Of a stretch of 38,946 nt of DNA, positions 8,076 to 15,225 are shown piece by piece. The position numbers and the translations under genes were made by a program. Source of the stretch: an uncultured Nitrosomonadales bacterium (lineage in GTDB: Bacteria; Pseudomonadota; Gammaproteobacteria; Burkholderiales; Methylophilaceae); assembly GCA_946481065.1 (NCBI GenBank), contig CAMLMA010000002.1, forward strand, positions 1 through 38,946, written 5' to 3'. Every line of letters starts with the position of its first letter. Within the stretch, counting starts at the first letter, position 1. A model generated the notes under the pieces. That model was not told the origin of the DNA and did not search any database. It saw only the letters and a program-made list of their open reading frames with translations.

Positions 8076-8822
8076 ATGCCGCGCCCACTCGCCCTCCTGC
8101 TCGCTGCCGCGCTTAGCGGTATCACGACCCTCCCGGCACTCGCCTGCGATGGTCCGAAGATCGATCAGCAGTTGCTCGCCCACGAATCCAAGACCTTGCT
8201 CGAAAATGCGCCGACGTTCCGCTACGGCTGGGAAGACGGGGCGATCACCCTGCATTTCAGCGAACCGCGCAGTGTCGCCGAAGGCTGTAGCGCCCGCATG
8301 CAGCTGAGTCTGCCGCAAAAGGACCTCGACGACGTCAATGCCTACCTCGACCAGAATCCTGCCAAACGCATCCTGCTGGGCGCCCAGGGCTATGCCATCC
8401 CCGAGAACCGCAACATTGAGATCGATTACCGCTACACGCTGCAGGCTGGCATGCCCGTGGCCGCCGATCAGGGCAACCAGCCGCTCAAGGACCTGCATCA
8501 CAGCATCGAGTTCATGTACCAGCTGCTGGCCCAGATCCGTGCGGATGTGCGCCCGGACGCACGCAACGACCAGCCATGGCCAGCTGAGGTCAAAACGCGC
8601 GCCAGTGCGCGCTGTGCCGAGAGCCTGAAGGCTGACGGCACCCCGATAGACGCAGCCTGCGACTGTCGCGTGGAGGCCCTGCAGCAACAGATAGGCGCCC
8701 GGCAGATGACATTGATCGATTACCTGCTGGAACAGCCCTATGTCGCGGCCACTGGCGCGCTCAGCAGCTATTTCGACCTGAGCAACGCCATCAACCATCG
8801 CTGCGGTCTCAGCAAGCGCTAG
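8076..8822 (+). CDS. Secreted six-cysteine protein of unknown function
   Basis: From the ATG at 8076 the product is 248 residues with a clear signal peptide, MPRPLALLLAAALSGITTLP, cleaved after ALA just before CDGPK. An in-frame ATG at 8037 is possible but would add a charged stretch ahead of the signal peptide. The mature part holds six cysteines (CDG, CSA, CAE, CDC pair, CGL), consistent with disulfides in the periplasm. Predicted strands and helices are unremarkable, and the LLEQPYVAATGALSSYFDL region looks helical. I do not recognise the family. It lies between an ABC exporter and the nitrate regulator and may be unrelated to both. Confidence 0.75.
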   Translation: MPRPLALLLAAALSGITTLPALACDGPKIDQQLLAHESKTLLENAPTFRYGWEDGAITLHFSEPRSVAEGCSARMQLSLPQKDLDDVNAYLDQNPAKRILLGAQGYAIPENRNIEIDYRYTLQAGMPVAADQGNQPLKDLHHSIEFMYQLLAQIRADVRPDARNDQPWPAEVKTRASARCAESLKADGTPIDAACDCRVEALQQQIGARQMTLIDYLLEQPYVAATGALSSYFDLSNAINHRCGLSKR

Positions 8823-8854
8823 TTCGCTTCGGGTCACCAGGCAGTTCCGCATCA

Positions 8855-8882
8855 TGCGCTTGCATTAAATGGTGCAAGCGCA
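8855..8882. promoter_or_regulatory. Inverted repeat with an NtrC-like half-site, or terminator of the preceding gene
   Basis: TGCGCTTGCA (8855-8864) and TGCAAGCGCA (8873-8882) are perfect 10-bp arms. Inside sits TGCATTAAATGGTGCA, close to the NtrC consensus TGCACCA-N3-TGGTGCA but one base shorter, with only the right half-site perfect. The lack of a T-run argues against a classic terminator. It lies about 105-130 bases upstream of the sigma-54 -24 element, the usual range for an enhancer. Confidence 0.5.
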
Positions 8883-8888
8883 CCCGAA

Positions 8889-8921
8889 TTGTGCAAAAAA
8901 CGTCTCGTGTGGATTGCACAA
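8889..8921. promoter_or_regulatory. Second inverted repeat upstream of nasT (possible activator site)
   Basis: TTGTGCAA (8889-8896) and TTGCACAA (8914-8921) form a perfect 8-bp inverted repeat with a 17-base spacer. The GTGC/GCAC cores resemble NtrC half-sites, though the spacing is not canonical. It is located about 65-100 bases upstream of the sigma-54 promoter. Confidence 0.4.
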
Positions 8922-8986
8922 CTCCTGGGCGTATAAGTTTTCTAAGCCCTTGTCTTTATACATACAAATTTTCCAATATTCGGCAC

Positions 8987-9002
8987 TGGCATGGCAGTTG
9001 CT
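8987..9002 (+). promoter_or_regulatory. Sigma-54 promoter of nasT
   Basis: TGGCATGGCAGTTGCT matches the sigma-54 consensus TGGCACG-N4-TTGCT, with GG at 8988-8989 and GC at 9000-9001 exactly ten bases apart. Transcription should begin near 9013, about 24 bases before the nasT ATG at 9037. NtrC-like repeats lie upstream, consistent with nitrogen-limitation control. Confidence 0.85.
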
Positions 9003-9036
9003 TATGGCTGACTGAATCATTCATGTTGAGTTTGCA

Positions 9037-9612
9037 ATGCTCCGGGTCATGCTGGTCGATAATCACTTGGAGCGTACGGCTCCGTTGAAGGAGACGCTTT
9101 CCGAAGCGGGCTACGAGGTGATCGCACACCTGACGGACACGGCCAACCTGGATGACGCAGTGCGCAAGTTGCAACCGGATGTGGTGATCATCGATACCGA
9201 TTCGCCGAGCCGGGATACGCTGGAGCATATCTGTGTGATGTCGGCCAATACGCCGAAACCGATCCTGATGTGCACGCACGACGGCAACACGGACAAGATC
9301 CGCGAGGCGACCAAAGCTGGCGTCAGCGCGTATATCGTGGGCGGCCTGACGAACGAACGTCTAAGGCCGATCATGGATGCGGCGATCGCCCGCTTCGACG
9401 AGTTCAAGGCCTTGCGCCACGAGCTCAGCGAAGTCAGCAGTAAGCTCGCGGAGCGCAAGGTGGTTGAGAAAGCCAAGGGGCTGCTGATGAAACAGCGCGG
9501 CATCGACGAAGATGAAGCCTACCGGCTGCTCCGCAACATGGCGATGAACCAGAATATCCGTTTGGCCACGCTGGCCGAACAAGTGGTACAGGCGGCAAAG
9601 CTGCTGCTCTGA
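9037..9612 (+). CDS. nasT: NasT-type response regulator / ANTAR antiterminator
   Basis: The protein has 191 residues. A receiver-like domain (about 1-120) starts MLRVMLVDNHLERT and has the phospho-acceptor-position Asp in VVIIDTDSP. A C-terminal ANTAR domain (about 130-190) contains ERKVVEKAKGLLMKQRG and DEDEAYRLLRNMAM, the typical three-helix RNA-binding motif. NasT proteins bind paired hairpins in leader RNAs of nitrate assimilation genes and prevent termination; in known systems the partner NasS holds NasT inactive without nitrate. Such a hairpin-terminator leader lies directly downstream. No NasS gene is visible here. The ATG at 9037 has only a weak ribosome site. Transcription should start at the sigma-54 promoter just upstream. 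Confidence 0.93.
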   Translation: MLRVMLVDNHLERTAPLKETLSEAGYEVIAHLTDTANLDDAVRKLQPDVVIIDTDSPSRDTLEHICVMSANTPKPILMCTHDGNTDKIREATKAGVSAYIVGGLTNERLRPIMDAAIARFDEFKALRHELSEVSSKLAERKVVEKAKGLLMKQRGIDEDEAYRLLRNMAMNQNIRLATLAEQVVQAAKLLL

Positions 9613-9651
9613 ACCGATAACCGCCCTCGGGCGATCGCTCTTTCAGTCATA

Positions 9652-9701
9652 CGGGACGCCCATAGCGGCATCCCGACGTAATACCGGGCCAGGGTTGGCC
9701 C
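9652..9701 (+). ncRNA. Candidate two-hairpin ANTAR-binding leader RNA upstream of nrtA
   Basis: Hairpin 1 pairs CGGGACGCC (9652-9660) with GGCATCCCG (9667-9675), one C-A mismatch, loop CATAGC. Hairpin 2 pairs GGGCC (9686-9690) with GGCCC (9697-9701) around the hexaloop AGGGTT, which has A at position 1 and G at position 4 as in known ANTAR targets. Hairpin 1's loop holds an A-N2-G as well, but offset by one base. The element lies between nasT and an intrinsic terminator before nrtA, exactly where NasT antitermination would act. Confidence 0.7.
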
Positions 9702-9709
9702 ACCGGACA

Positions 9710-9756
9710 AAGGCGTCCTTGCTACGGAGACACTCCGCCAGCAGGACGCCTTTTTT
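9710..9756 (+). terminator. Attenuator terminator in the nrtA leader
   Basis: AAGGCGTCCT (9710-9719) pairs with AGGACGCCTT (9743-9752), then after one bulged T, GC pairs with GC, and an inner CGGAG/CTCCG stem closes on an ACA loop. Six T follow the arm at 9751-9756. Its left arm GGCGTCC (9712-9718) could alternatively pair with GGACGCC at 9654-9660 inside hairpin 1, so terminator and upstream structure can compete. The nrtA start is 27 bases further on. Confidence 0.9.
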
Positions 9757-9783
9757 ATTTGGATTTTTCGTTAGGAGAGCTAG

Positions 9784-11076
9784 ATGAGCGTTGACCAGAA
9801 AAAGCCTGCAGCACCGGCCACCGAACCGACCGTGGATAGCGGGCGGCGCAATTTCTTCCGGGCGAGCGCCGCCGGCGTCATGGGCGCTTCCGCCTTGCTC
9901 GGCATCGTGCCGGAAGGCATCCGCAACAGCGCCTGGGCGGCCGGCACCGACGCCCCCGAGATCACCGAAGTGAAGATCGGCTTCATCCCGCTGACCGATT
10001 GCGCGCCTATCGTCGTCGCCGCAGAGATGGGCTTCGACAAGAAATACGGCATCAAGATCGTGCCTTCCAAGGAAGCCTCATGGGCGGGTGTGCGCGACAA
10101 GGTCGTCAACGGCGAACTGCATGCCGCACATGTGCTGTATGGCCTGGTCTACGGCGTGCAGATGGGCATCGGCGGTCAGCAGAAAGACATGGCCGTGCTC
10201 ATGGCACTCAACAACAACGGCCAGGGCATCTCGCTGTCGAGCCAGCTCAAGGAAAAGGGCGTGACCTCGGGGCCGACGCTGAAACGGCTACTGGACAACG
10301 AGAACCGCGACTACACCTTTGCCCAGACCTTCCCCACCGGCACCCACGCCATGTGGCTCTATTACTGGCTGGCGACCTATGGCATCCACCCGTTCAAGGA
10401 CGTCAAGACCATCGTTGTGCCGCCACCGCAGATGGTCGCCAACATGCGGATCGGCAACATGGACGGCTTTTGTGTCGGCGAACCCTGGAACGCCCGCGCC
10501 ATCTTCGACAAGGTCGGTTTCTCGGTCGCCACCTCCCAGGATATCTGGACCGACCACCCTGAGAAGGTGCTCGGCACCACGGCAGAGTTCGTCGCCAAGA
10601 ACCCGAACACTGCACTGGCGATGACCAAGGCGATCCTTGAGGCCTGCCGCTACATCGACGCCACTGCCAACCGTTCCAAGGTCGCCAAGCTGATCGCGGG
10701 CAAAGCCTATGTCAATGCCCCGGAAGAAGTCATCGAAGGCCGCTTCCTCGGCCATTACGACAATGGCATCGGCAAGAAATGGGAAGACCCGAACTACATG
10801 AAGTTCTTCAACGACGGCAAGGTGAACTTCCCCTACCTGTCGGACGGCATGTGGTTCCTCACCCAGCACAAGCGCTGGGGACTGCTCAAGTCCGACCCGG
10901 ATTACCTCGCCGTGGCGCAGAAGGTCAATCAGATCAAGCTCTACACCGAGGCCGCGACGCAACTTGGCATCAGCGTGCCGAAAGACCCGATGCGCAGCAG
11001 CAAGCTGATCGATGGCGTGGTCTGGGATGGCAAGGATCCGAAAGCCTACGCCGCCGGTTTCAAGATCAAGGCATAG
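9784..11076 (+). CDS. nrtA: Nitrate ABC transporter substrate-binding protein (NrtA type), Tat-exported
   Basis: This 430-residue periplasmic nitrate/nitrite-binding protein has a twin-arginine signal, SGRRNFFRASAAG (Arg21-Arg22), followed by a hydrophobic stretch and a likely cleavage after AWA near residue 58. The mature domain starts ITEVKIGFIPLTDCAPIVVAAEMGFDKKYG, typical of the NrtA/NasF/CmpA family, with later NMRIGNMDGFCVGEPWNARAI. An AGGAG lies seven bases before the ATG. The gene follows the attenuator and precedes the permease, so its expression should depend on NasT. NasS sensors are cytoplasmic relatives of this family; the Tat signal argues that this copy is the transporter component, not NasS. 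Confidence 0.93.
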   Translation: MSVDQKKPAAPATEPTVDSGRRNFFRASAAGVMGASALLGIVPEGIRNSAWAAGTDAPEITEVKIGFIPLTDCAPIVVAAEMGFDKKYGIKIVPSKEASWAGVRDKVVNGELHAAHVLYGLVYGVQMGIGGQQKDMAVLMALNNNGQGISLSSQLKEKGVTSGPTLKRLLDNENRDYTFAQTFPTGTHAMWLYYWLATYGIHPFKDVKTIVVPPPQMVANMRIGNMDGFCVGEPWNARAIFDKVGFSVATSQDIWTDHPEKVLGTTAEFVAKNPNTALAMTKAILEACRYIDATANRSKVAKLIAGKAYVNAPEEVIEGRFLGHYDNGIGKKWEDPNYMKFFNDGKVNFPYLSDGMWFLTQHKRWGLLKSDPDYLAVAQKVNQIKLYTEAATQLGISVPKDPMRSSKLIDGVVWDGKDPKAYAAGFKIKA

Positions 11077-11134
11077 CCGGGACTGGGGCCGCAGCCGTTC
11101 GCTGCCGCCCTCCTCACAAGCAAAGGAAACCGTA

Positions 11135-12076
11135 ATGAGTGCACTCAGTGTAGACGCAGTAAAGATGGATGCCGCGGGGCCGGATCAACAAAACCCGGCC
11201 CCCGCAGCACGCACCGGTTCGCCCGTGATCGTACAAGCGGCGGCCAACGAAGCGGCCGTCGTCAAGGCAGCGGCCAGACCAGTCATCAATGGCGAGGCCT
11301 TGGCATCCGGCATCCGTGCCACGATGAAATGGCTATTGCCGCCGATGTTCGGGCTCATGCTGTTCGTTGCGGTGTGGACGCTGGTGTCCTACCAGTCACA
11401 GGGCCTGCCCGGCCCGATCCCGACCTTTCATTCCGCCGTCGAGGTCTTCAGTGACCCGTTCTACCGCCATGGCCCCAACGATCAGGGCATCGGCTGGAAC
11501 ATCCTGGCTTCGCTGGAACGCGTCGGCATCGGCTTCGGCATGGCGGCGCTGATCGGCATCCCGCTGGGATTCATCATCGGCCGCTTCCAGTTCATGTCGC
11601 GCATGGCGGCGCCGGTGATCAGTCTGCTGCGGCCGGTATCGCCGCTGGCCTGGTTGCCGATCGGCCTGCTCGTGTTCAAGGCGGCGAGCCCTGCGGCGAT
11701 CTGGGTGATCTTCATCTCCGCCATCTGGCCCATGATCATCAACACTGCGGTCGGCGTCAGCAAGGTGCCGCAGGATTACATGAACGTGGCTCGCGTGCTG
11801 AACCTCTCCGAATGGAAGATCTTCACCCGCATCCTTTTCCCCTCGACCCTGCCCTATCTCATGACCGGGGTGCGGCTTTCCATCGGCGTCGCCTGGCTCG
11901 TGATCGTGGCGGCAGAGATGCTCACGGGCGGGGTCGGCCTCGGCTTCTGGGTCTGGGATGAGTGGAACAACCTCAATGTGGAGCACATCATCATCGCCAT
12001 CTTCATCGTCGGCATCGTCGGCCTGTTGCTGGAGCAAGTCCTGATCCTGATGGCGAAACGCTTTCAATACGAATAA
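11135..12076 (+). CDS. nrtB: Nitrate ABC transporter permease
   Basis: From the ATG at 11135 (AAAGGAA upstream) the product is 313 residues. About 65 Ala-rich polar residues precede the first helix (WLLPPMFGLMLFVAVWTLV), and then come the inner-membrane segments of a binding-protein-dependent permease. The coupling motif region reads EWKIFTRILFPSTLPYLMTGVRLSIGVAW, as in NrtB/SsuC/TauC-type proteins. It forms the channel through which nitrate delivered by NrtA crosses the inner membrane. Neighbours are nrtA 58 bases upstream and the ATPase gene 31 bases downstream. The long Ala/Pro-rich N-terminus is somewhat unusual but in frame with a good start. Confidence 0.93.
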   Translation: MSALSVDAVKMDAAGPDQQNPAPAARTGSPVIVQAAANEAAVVKAAARPVINGEALASGIRATMKWLLPPMFGLMLFVAVWTLVSYQSQGLPGPIPTFHSAVEVFSDPFYRHGPNDQGIGWNILASLERVGIGFGMAALIGIPLGFIIGRFQFMSRMAAPVISLLRPVSPLAWLPIGLLVFKAASPAAIWVIFISAIWPMIINTAVGVSKVPQDYMNVARVLNLSEWKIFTRILFPSTLPYLMTGVRLSIGVAWLVIVAAEMLTGGVGLGFWVWDEWNNLNVEHIIIAIFIVGIVGLLLEQVLILMAKRFQYE

Positions 12077-12107
12077 CCGCAGCTGAAAAATCAATCAGGA
12101 GTGATCC

Positions 12108-12896
12108 ATGCAAAAGTACGTACAGCTTGAACAAGTCAGCATGAGTTTTCAGACCAGAAATGGCTGTTTCGAGGCGTTACGCAATATCGACCTCGGCATC
12201 GCGCAGGGCGAGTTCGTCTCCATCATCGGCCATTCTGGCTGCGGCAAATCCACCGTGCTGAACCTGATCGCAGGCTTGCTGGAACCGACCGAAGGCCTGC
12301 TGTTCTGCGCTGGCCGGCAGATCGGCGGTCCCGGGCCGGAACGCGCCGTGGTGTTCCAGAACCACTCGCTGCTGCCGTGGCTGACCTGTACCGAGAACGT
12401 CTACCTGGCTGTCGAGCGCGTGTTCAGCAAATCCGAGGATAAGCAGCAGATGCTTGCCAGGACAGCGGCTGCGCTCGAGCTGGTCGGCCTCTCGCACGCC
12501 GCCGACAAGCGGCCGGGCGAGATCTCCGGCGGCATGAAACAGCGCGTCGGCATCGCCCGTGCGCTGGCGATGGAGCCCAAGGTGCTGCTGCTGGATGAGC
12601 CGTTCGGTGCGCTCGACGCACTGACCCGCGCCAACCTGCAGGACGAGCTCATGCGCATCATGGCGCGATCCGGCTGCACCACGGTGATGGTGACGCACGA
12701 CGTCGACGAAGCCGTGCTGCTGTCCGACCGTATCGTCATGATGACCAACGGCCCGGGCGCTACCGTCGGCGAGATCCTCGATGTCGATCTGGAGCGGCCT
12801 CGCGCACGACTGGCACTGGCCGAAGACCCGCATTACAACCGTCTGCGTGGGGAAGTGCTGCGCTTCCTTTACGAACGTCATGCCAAAGCAGCCTGA
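12108..12896 (+). CDS. nrtD: Nitrate ABC transporter ATP-binding protein
   Basis: A 262-residue ATPase powers the NrtA/NrtB importer. Walker A is GHSGCGKST (about 42-50), the Q-loop VFQNHSLLPWLTC, the signature ISGGMKQRVGIARAL, Walker B VLLLDEPFGALDALTR and the H-loop VMVTHDVDEAV. The Q-loop NHSLLPWLT is typical of the nitrate, taurine and sulfonate importer group. It lacks the extra C-terminal NrtA-like domain of cyanobacterial NrtC, so it corresponds to NrtD. A GGAG lies before the ATG. It is the third transporter gene of the unit. An imperfect stem-loop follows before the porin gene. Confidence 0.93.
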   Translation: MQKYVQLEQVSMSFQTRNGCFEALRNIDLGIAQGEFVSIIGHSGCGKSTVLNLIAGLLEPTEGLLFCAGRQIGGPGPERAVVFQNHSLLPWLTCTENVYLAVERVFSKSEDKQQMLARTAAALELVGLSHAADKRPGEISGGMKQRVGIARALAMEPKVLLLDEPFGALDALTRANLQDELMRIMARSGCTTVMVTHDVDEAVLLSDRIVMMTNGPGATVGEILDVDLERPRARLALAEDPHYNRLRGEVLRFLYERHAKAA

Positions 12897-12901
12897 GCAC
12901 G

Positions 12902-12928
12902 AAAAAAAACCCGCCGGTTTAGAGCGGG
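12902..12928 (-). terminator. Weak stem-loop between nrtD and the porin gene
   Basis: CCCGC (12910-12914) and GCGGG (12924-12928) flank a nine-base loop. The run of eight A precedes it, giving a U-run only on the minus strand, where no gene is present. On the plus strand the tail is CTTAAAACC, so read-through into the porin gene is likely. Its role is uncertain. Confidence 0.35.
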
Positions 12929-12967
12929 CTTAAAACCAAATGTCACTCTTACTTAAGGAGCAACAAC

Positions 12968-14278
12968 GTGAAAAGTAATCCCATGAACCCGATGCGTCAA
13001 GCCCTCGCCTGTGCACTGCTGGCGAGCATGTTCGGTGTCGCCCAGGCCGAGGAGGCCATGCCGGAATATACCTTCCTTGACTCGGTGAAGGCCGGCAAGA
13101 GCATGACCAGCTTCCGCCTGCGCTATGAATATGTCGACCAGGACGCCAAGGCGGAGAAGGGCAATGCCTTGACCTTGCGCAGCCTGATCGGCTGGCAGAC
13201 CGCGCCTTTCCATAATTTCAGCATCGGCGCGCAGGTCATCGACGTCAGCAAGCTCGAGAACCGCTACGACGATCGCGCGCTGGGCGACCCCGAGCCGGGC
13301 AAGGGCCAGCACCCGATCATCGCCGATCCGGACAACACCGATATCAACCAGCTCTATGTCGACTGGACCGGCATCCGCAACACCAAATTCCGGGTCGGTC
13401 GCCAGCAGGTCAATCTCGATAACGTGCGCTTCGTCGGTGATATCGGCTTCCGCCAGGTCATGCAGGTGTTCGACGGCGTCTCGGTCATCAACAAGAGCAT
13501 CCCTGATACCGAGATCACGGTCGCGCACTTCGACCGCGTGAAGCAGATCAACACCCGGCTGCGCTCGGGCGACCTCGATATCGTCAATGCCAAGTACCGC
13601 ATCTCGCCCTCCGAGTCGGTCACCGCTTACGGTTATTTCAACAACTTCAACGACTTGGGATTCAACGCCGCCAACGGCCTCGGCGCCGGCGCGGATGCCT
13701 CAAGCAAGACCCTGGGGTTACGCCTTGATGGTGCCCACGGCTTCACGCCGGAATGGAAAGGCCTCTATACCGCCGAATATGCCAAGCAGGACGAATATTC
13801 AGGCGGCGATAACCGCATCGACGCCCATTATTACAAGCTCGGCGGCGGCGCCATGTACAAGAGCTGGTTCGTGCGCTTCGATCACGAGACGCTGTCCAGC
13901 AATGACGGCCAATACGCCTTTCAGACGCCCTTCGGTACCAATCACCTGTTCCAGGGCTGGGCCGACCAGTTCCTGGTCACCCCCAAACAGGGCATCAAGG
14001 ACAACTTCGTGACTTTCGGCGGCAAGCCCATCAGCGACCTGACCCTGCTCGCCGAATACCACGTGTTCGATGCCGACGAAAACTTCGCCAAGTTCGGCGG
14101 CGGTTTCGGCGACCAGTACGGCAAGGAATTCGACGTGTCGGCCATGTACAGCGTATCGGCCAAGTTCTGGGTCAAGGCGGAATACGCCAACTTCCAGGAG
14201 GAGGACCGCATCGCGCTGGCCACGGGGCGCAAGCCGGACGTGGAAAAGGTCTGGCTGACAGCGATGTACACGTTCTAG
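12968..14278 (+). CDS. Outer-membrane beta-barrel porin, probable nitrate-uptake channel
   Basis: A 436-residue protein starts from a GTG preceded by AAGGAG seven bases upstream. A signal peptide (about residues 8-27, ACALLASMFGVAQA) is cleaved before EEAMPEY. The mature protein alternates short amphipathic strands (SFRLRYEYVDQDAK, VTAYGYFNNFNDLG, WVKAEYANFQEED) and ends in MYTF with a terminal Phe, the outer-membrane assembly signal. It resembles the alginate-export/OprD-like barrel family. Its position 72 bases after nrtD, and before the nirB unit, suggests it passes nitrate or nitrite across the outer membrane; that specificity is inferred from context only. Confidence 0.85.
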   Translation: MKSNPMNPMRQALACALLASMFGVAQAEEAMPEYTFLDSVKAGKSMTSFRLRYEYVDQDAKAEKGNALTLRSLIGWQTAPFHNFSIGAQVIDVSKLENRYDDRALGDPEPGKGQHPIIADPDNTDINQLYVDWTGIRNTKFRVGRQQVNLDNVRFVGDIGFRQVMQVFDGVSVINKSIPDTEITVAHFDRVKQINTRLRSGDLDIVNAKYRISPSESVTAYGYFNNFNDLGFNAANGLGAGADASSKTLGLRLDGAHGFTPEWKGLYTAEYAKQDEYSGGDNRIDAHYYKLGGGAMYKSWFVRFDHETLSSNDGQYAFQTPFGTNHLFQGWADQFLVTPKQGIKDNFVTFGGKPISDLTLLAEYHVFDADENFAKFGGGFGDQYGKEFDVSAMYSVSAKFWVKAEYANFQEEDRIALATGRKPDVEKVWLTAMYTF

Positions 14279-14287
14279 GCGCACAGA

Positions 14288-14320
14288 CATGCACCAGATT
14301 GATCTCCAGTCTGGTGCATG
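14288..14320. promoter_or_regulatory. Inverted repeat with TGCACCA/TGGTGCA arms upstream of the cobA-nirB promoter
   Basis: CATGCACCAGA (14288-14298) and TCTGGTGCATG (14310-14320) are perfect 11-bp arms with an 11-base spacer. The arms contain the exact NtrC half-sites TGCACCA and TGGTGCA, but separated by 15 bases rather than the usual 3. It lies 83-115 bases upstream of the sigma-54 -24 element, so it is a plausible enhancer. It begins only nine bases after the porin stop, so it could also be an mRNA 3'-end hairpin. Confidence 0.6.
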
Positions 14321-14402
14321 CGCACCCGGGATGAGCATCGGGAAGCACAAAAGTCGCTTTCAGGTTCACCCAAGTCATTGTATTGGAGACGGTTTAAGTG
14401 AA

Positions 14403-14418
14403 TGGCACGGTAGTTGCT
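14403..14418 (+). promoter_or_regulatory. Sigma-54 promoter of the cobA-nirB-narK-kinase-nirD-nasA unit
   Basis: TGGCACGGTAGTTGCT fits the sigma-54 consensus at every conserved position; GG (14404-14405) and GC (14416-14417) are ten bases apart. The expected start near 14429 gives a ~25-base leader before the cobA ATG, too short for a hairpin attenuator like that of nrtA. Confidence 0.9.
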
Positions 14419-14453
14419 AAATTTGGATAAATTTTCAATGAATAGGCACCAAA

Positions 14454-15203
14454 ATGGCGGGTAAGGTATTTTTGATCGGCGCAGGCCCGGGCGATCCGGA
14501 GTTGATCACCTTGAAGGCGATCAAGGCGCTGCAGTCGGCCGACGTCATCCTCATCGACGACCTGGTCAATCGCGACCTCCTGCTGCACGCGCCGCAAGCG
14601 CGCGTGGTCGAGGTCGGCAAGCGTGGCGGCTGCAAGTCGACGCCGCAGCATTTCATCAATCGCATGATGGTGGCGCTGGCGACACAGGGCCAGCAAGTGG
14701 TGCGCCTCAAGGGCGGCGACCCTTTCCTGTTCGGTCGTGGTGGCGAAGAGATGCAAGCACTGCAGGTCGCCGGCATCCGGGTCGAGATCGTCCCCGGCAT
14801 CACCAGCGGCATCGCTGCCCCGGCGAGTATCGGCATCCCGGTCACACACCGCGAATTCACCCATGGCGTCACGTTCGTCACCGGCCATACGCAGGATGGT
14901 GACAAACCGGACTGGCAGGCGCTGGTCGCGGGGGGTACTACGCTCGTCATCTACATGGGCATGGCGCACTTGCCTGCCATCGTCAGCGACCTGCGTGCCG
15001 CCGGCATGGCGGTCGATCTGCCGGCCGCCGCCATCCAGCAAGGCACCACGACACAACAGCGGCAGGTGATCAGCACCCTGTCTGAATTGCCCGCCGCCGT
15101 AAAACAAGAGGGCCTGCAAAGCCCCGCCATCATCGTATTGGGCGAAGTCGTCCGCTTGGCCAGGCATGAAGCCCTGACCGAGCTGGTCGCTGTCGCCGCG
15201 TAA
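14454..15203 (+). CDS. cobA: Uroporphyrinogen-III C-methyltransferase (SUMT)
   Basis: A 249-residue SAM-dependent enzyme converts uroporphyrinogen III to precorrin-2, the precursor of sirohaem. Family motifs are MAGKVFLIGAGPGDPELITLKA at the start (read in parts), VVRLKGGDPFLFGRGGEE, and VPGITSGIAAPASIGIPVTHR. The length fits single-domain CobA, without the CysG dehydrogenase/chelatase part. It is the first gene after the sigma-54 promoter, and 22 bases upstream of nirB, whose sirohaem centre it supports. The Shine-Dalgarno is weak. Confidence 0.95.
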   Translation: MAGKVFLIGAGPGDPELITLKAIKALQSADVILIDDLVNRDLLLHAPQARVVEVGKRGGCKSTPQHFINRMMVALATQGQQVVRLKGGDPFLFGRGGEEMQALQVAGIRVEIVPGITSGIAAPASIGIPVTHREFTHGVTFVTGHTQDGDKPDWQALVAGGTTLVIYMGMAHLPAIVSDLRAAGMAVDLPAAAIQQGTTTQQRQVISTLSELPAAVKQEGLQSPAIIVLGEVVRLARHEALTELVAVAA

Positions 15204-15225
15204 CCGCATCACCAGGAGGAGTCGC

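Noticed and set aside
9622..9633. CGCCCTCGGGCG just after the nasT stop as an early terminator or extra leader hairpin
   Set aside because: The loop would be two bases if fully paired, and no T-run follows. It may fold weakly but I cannot assign a role.
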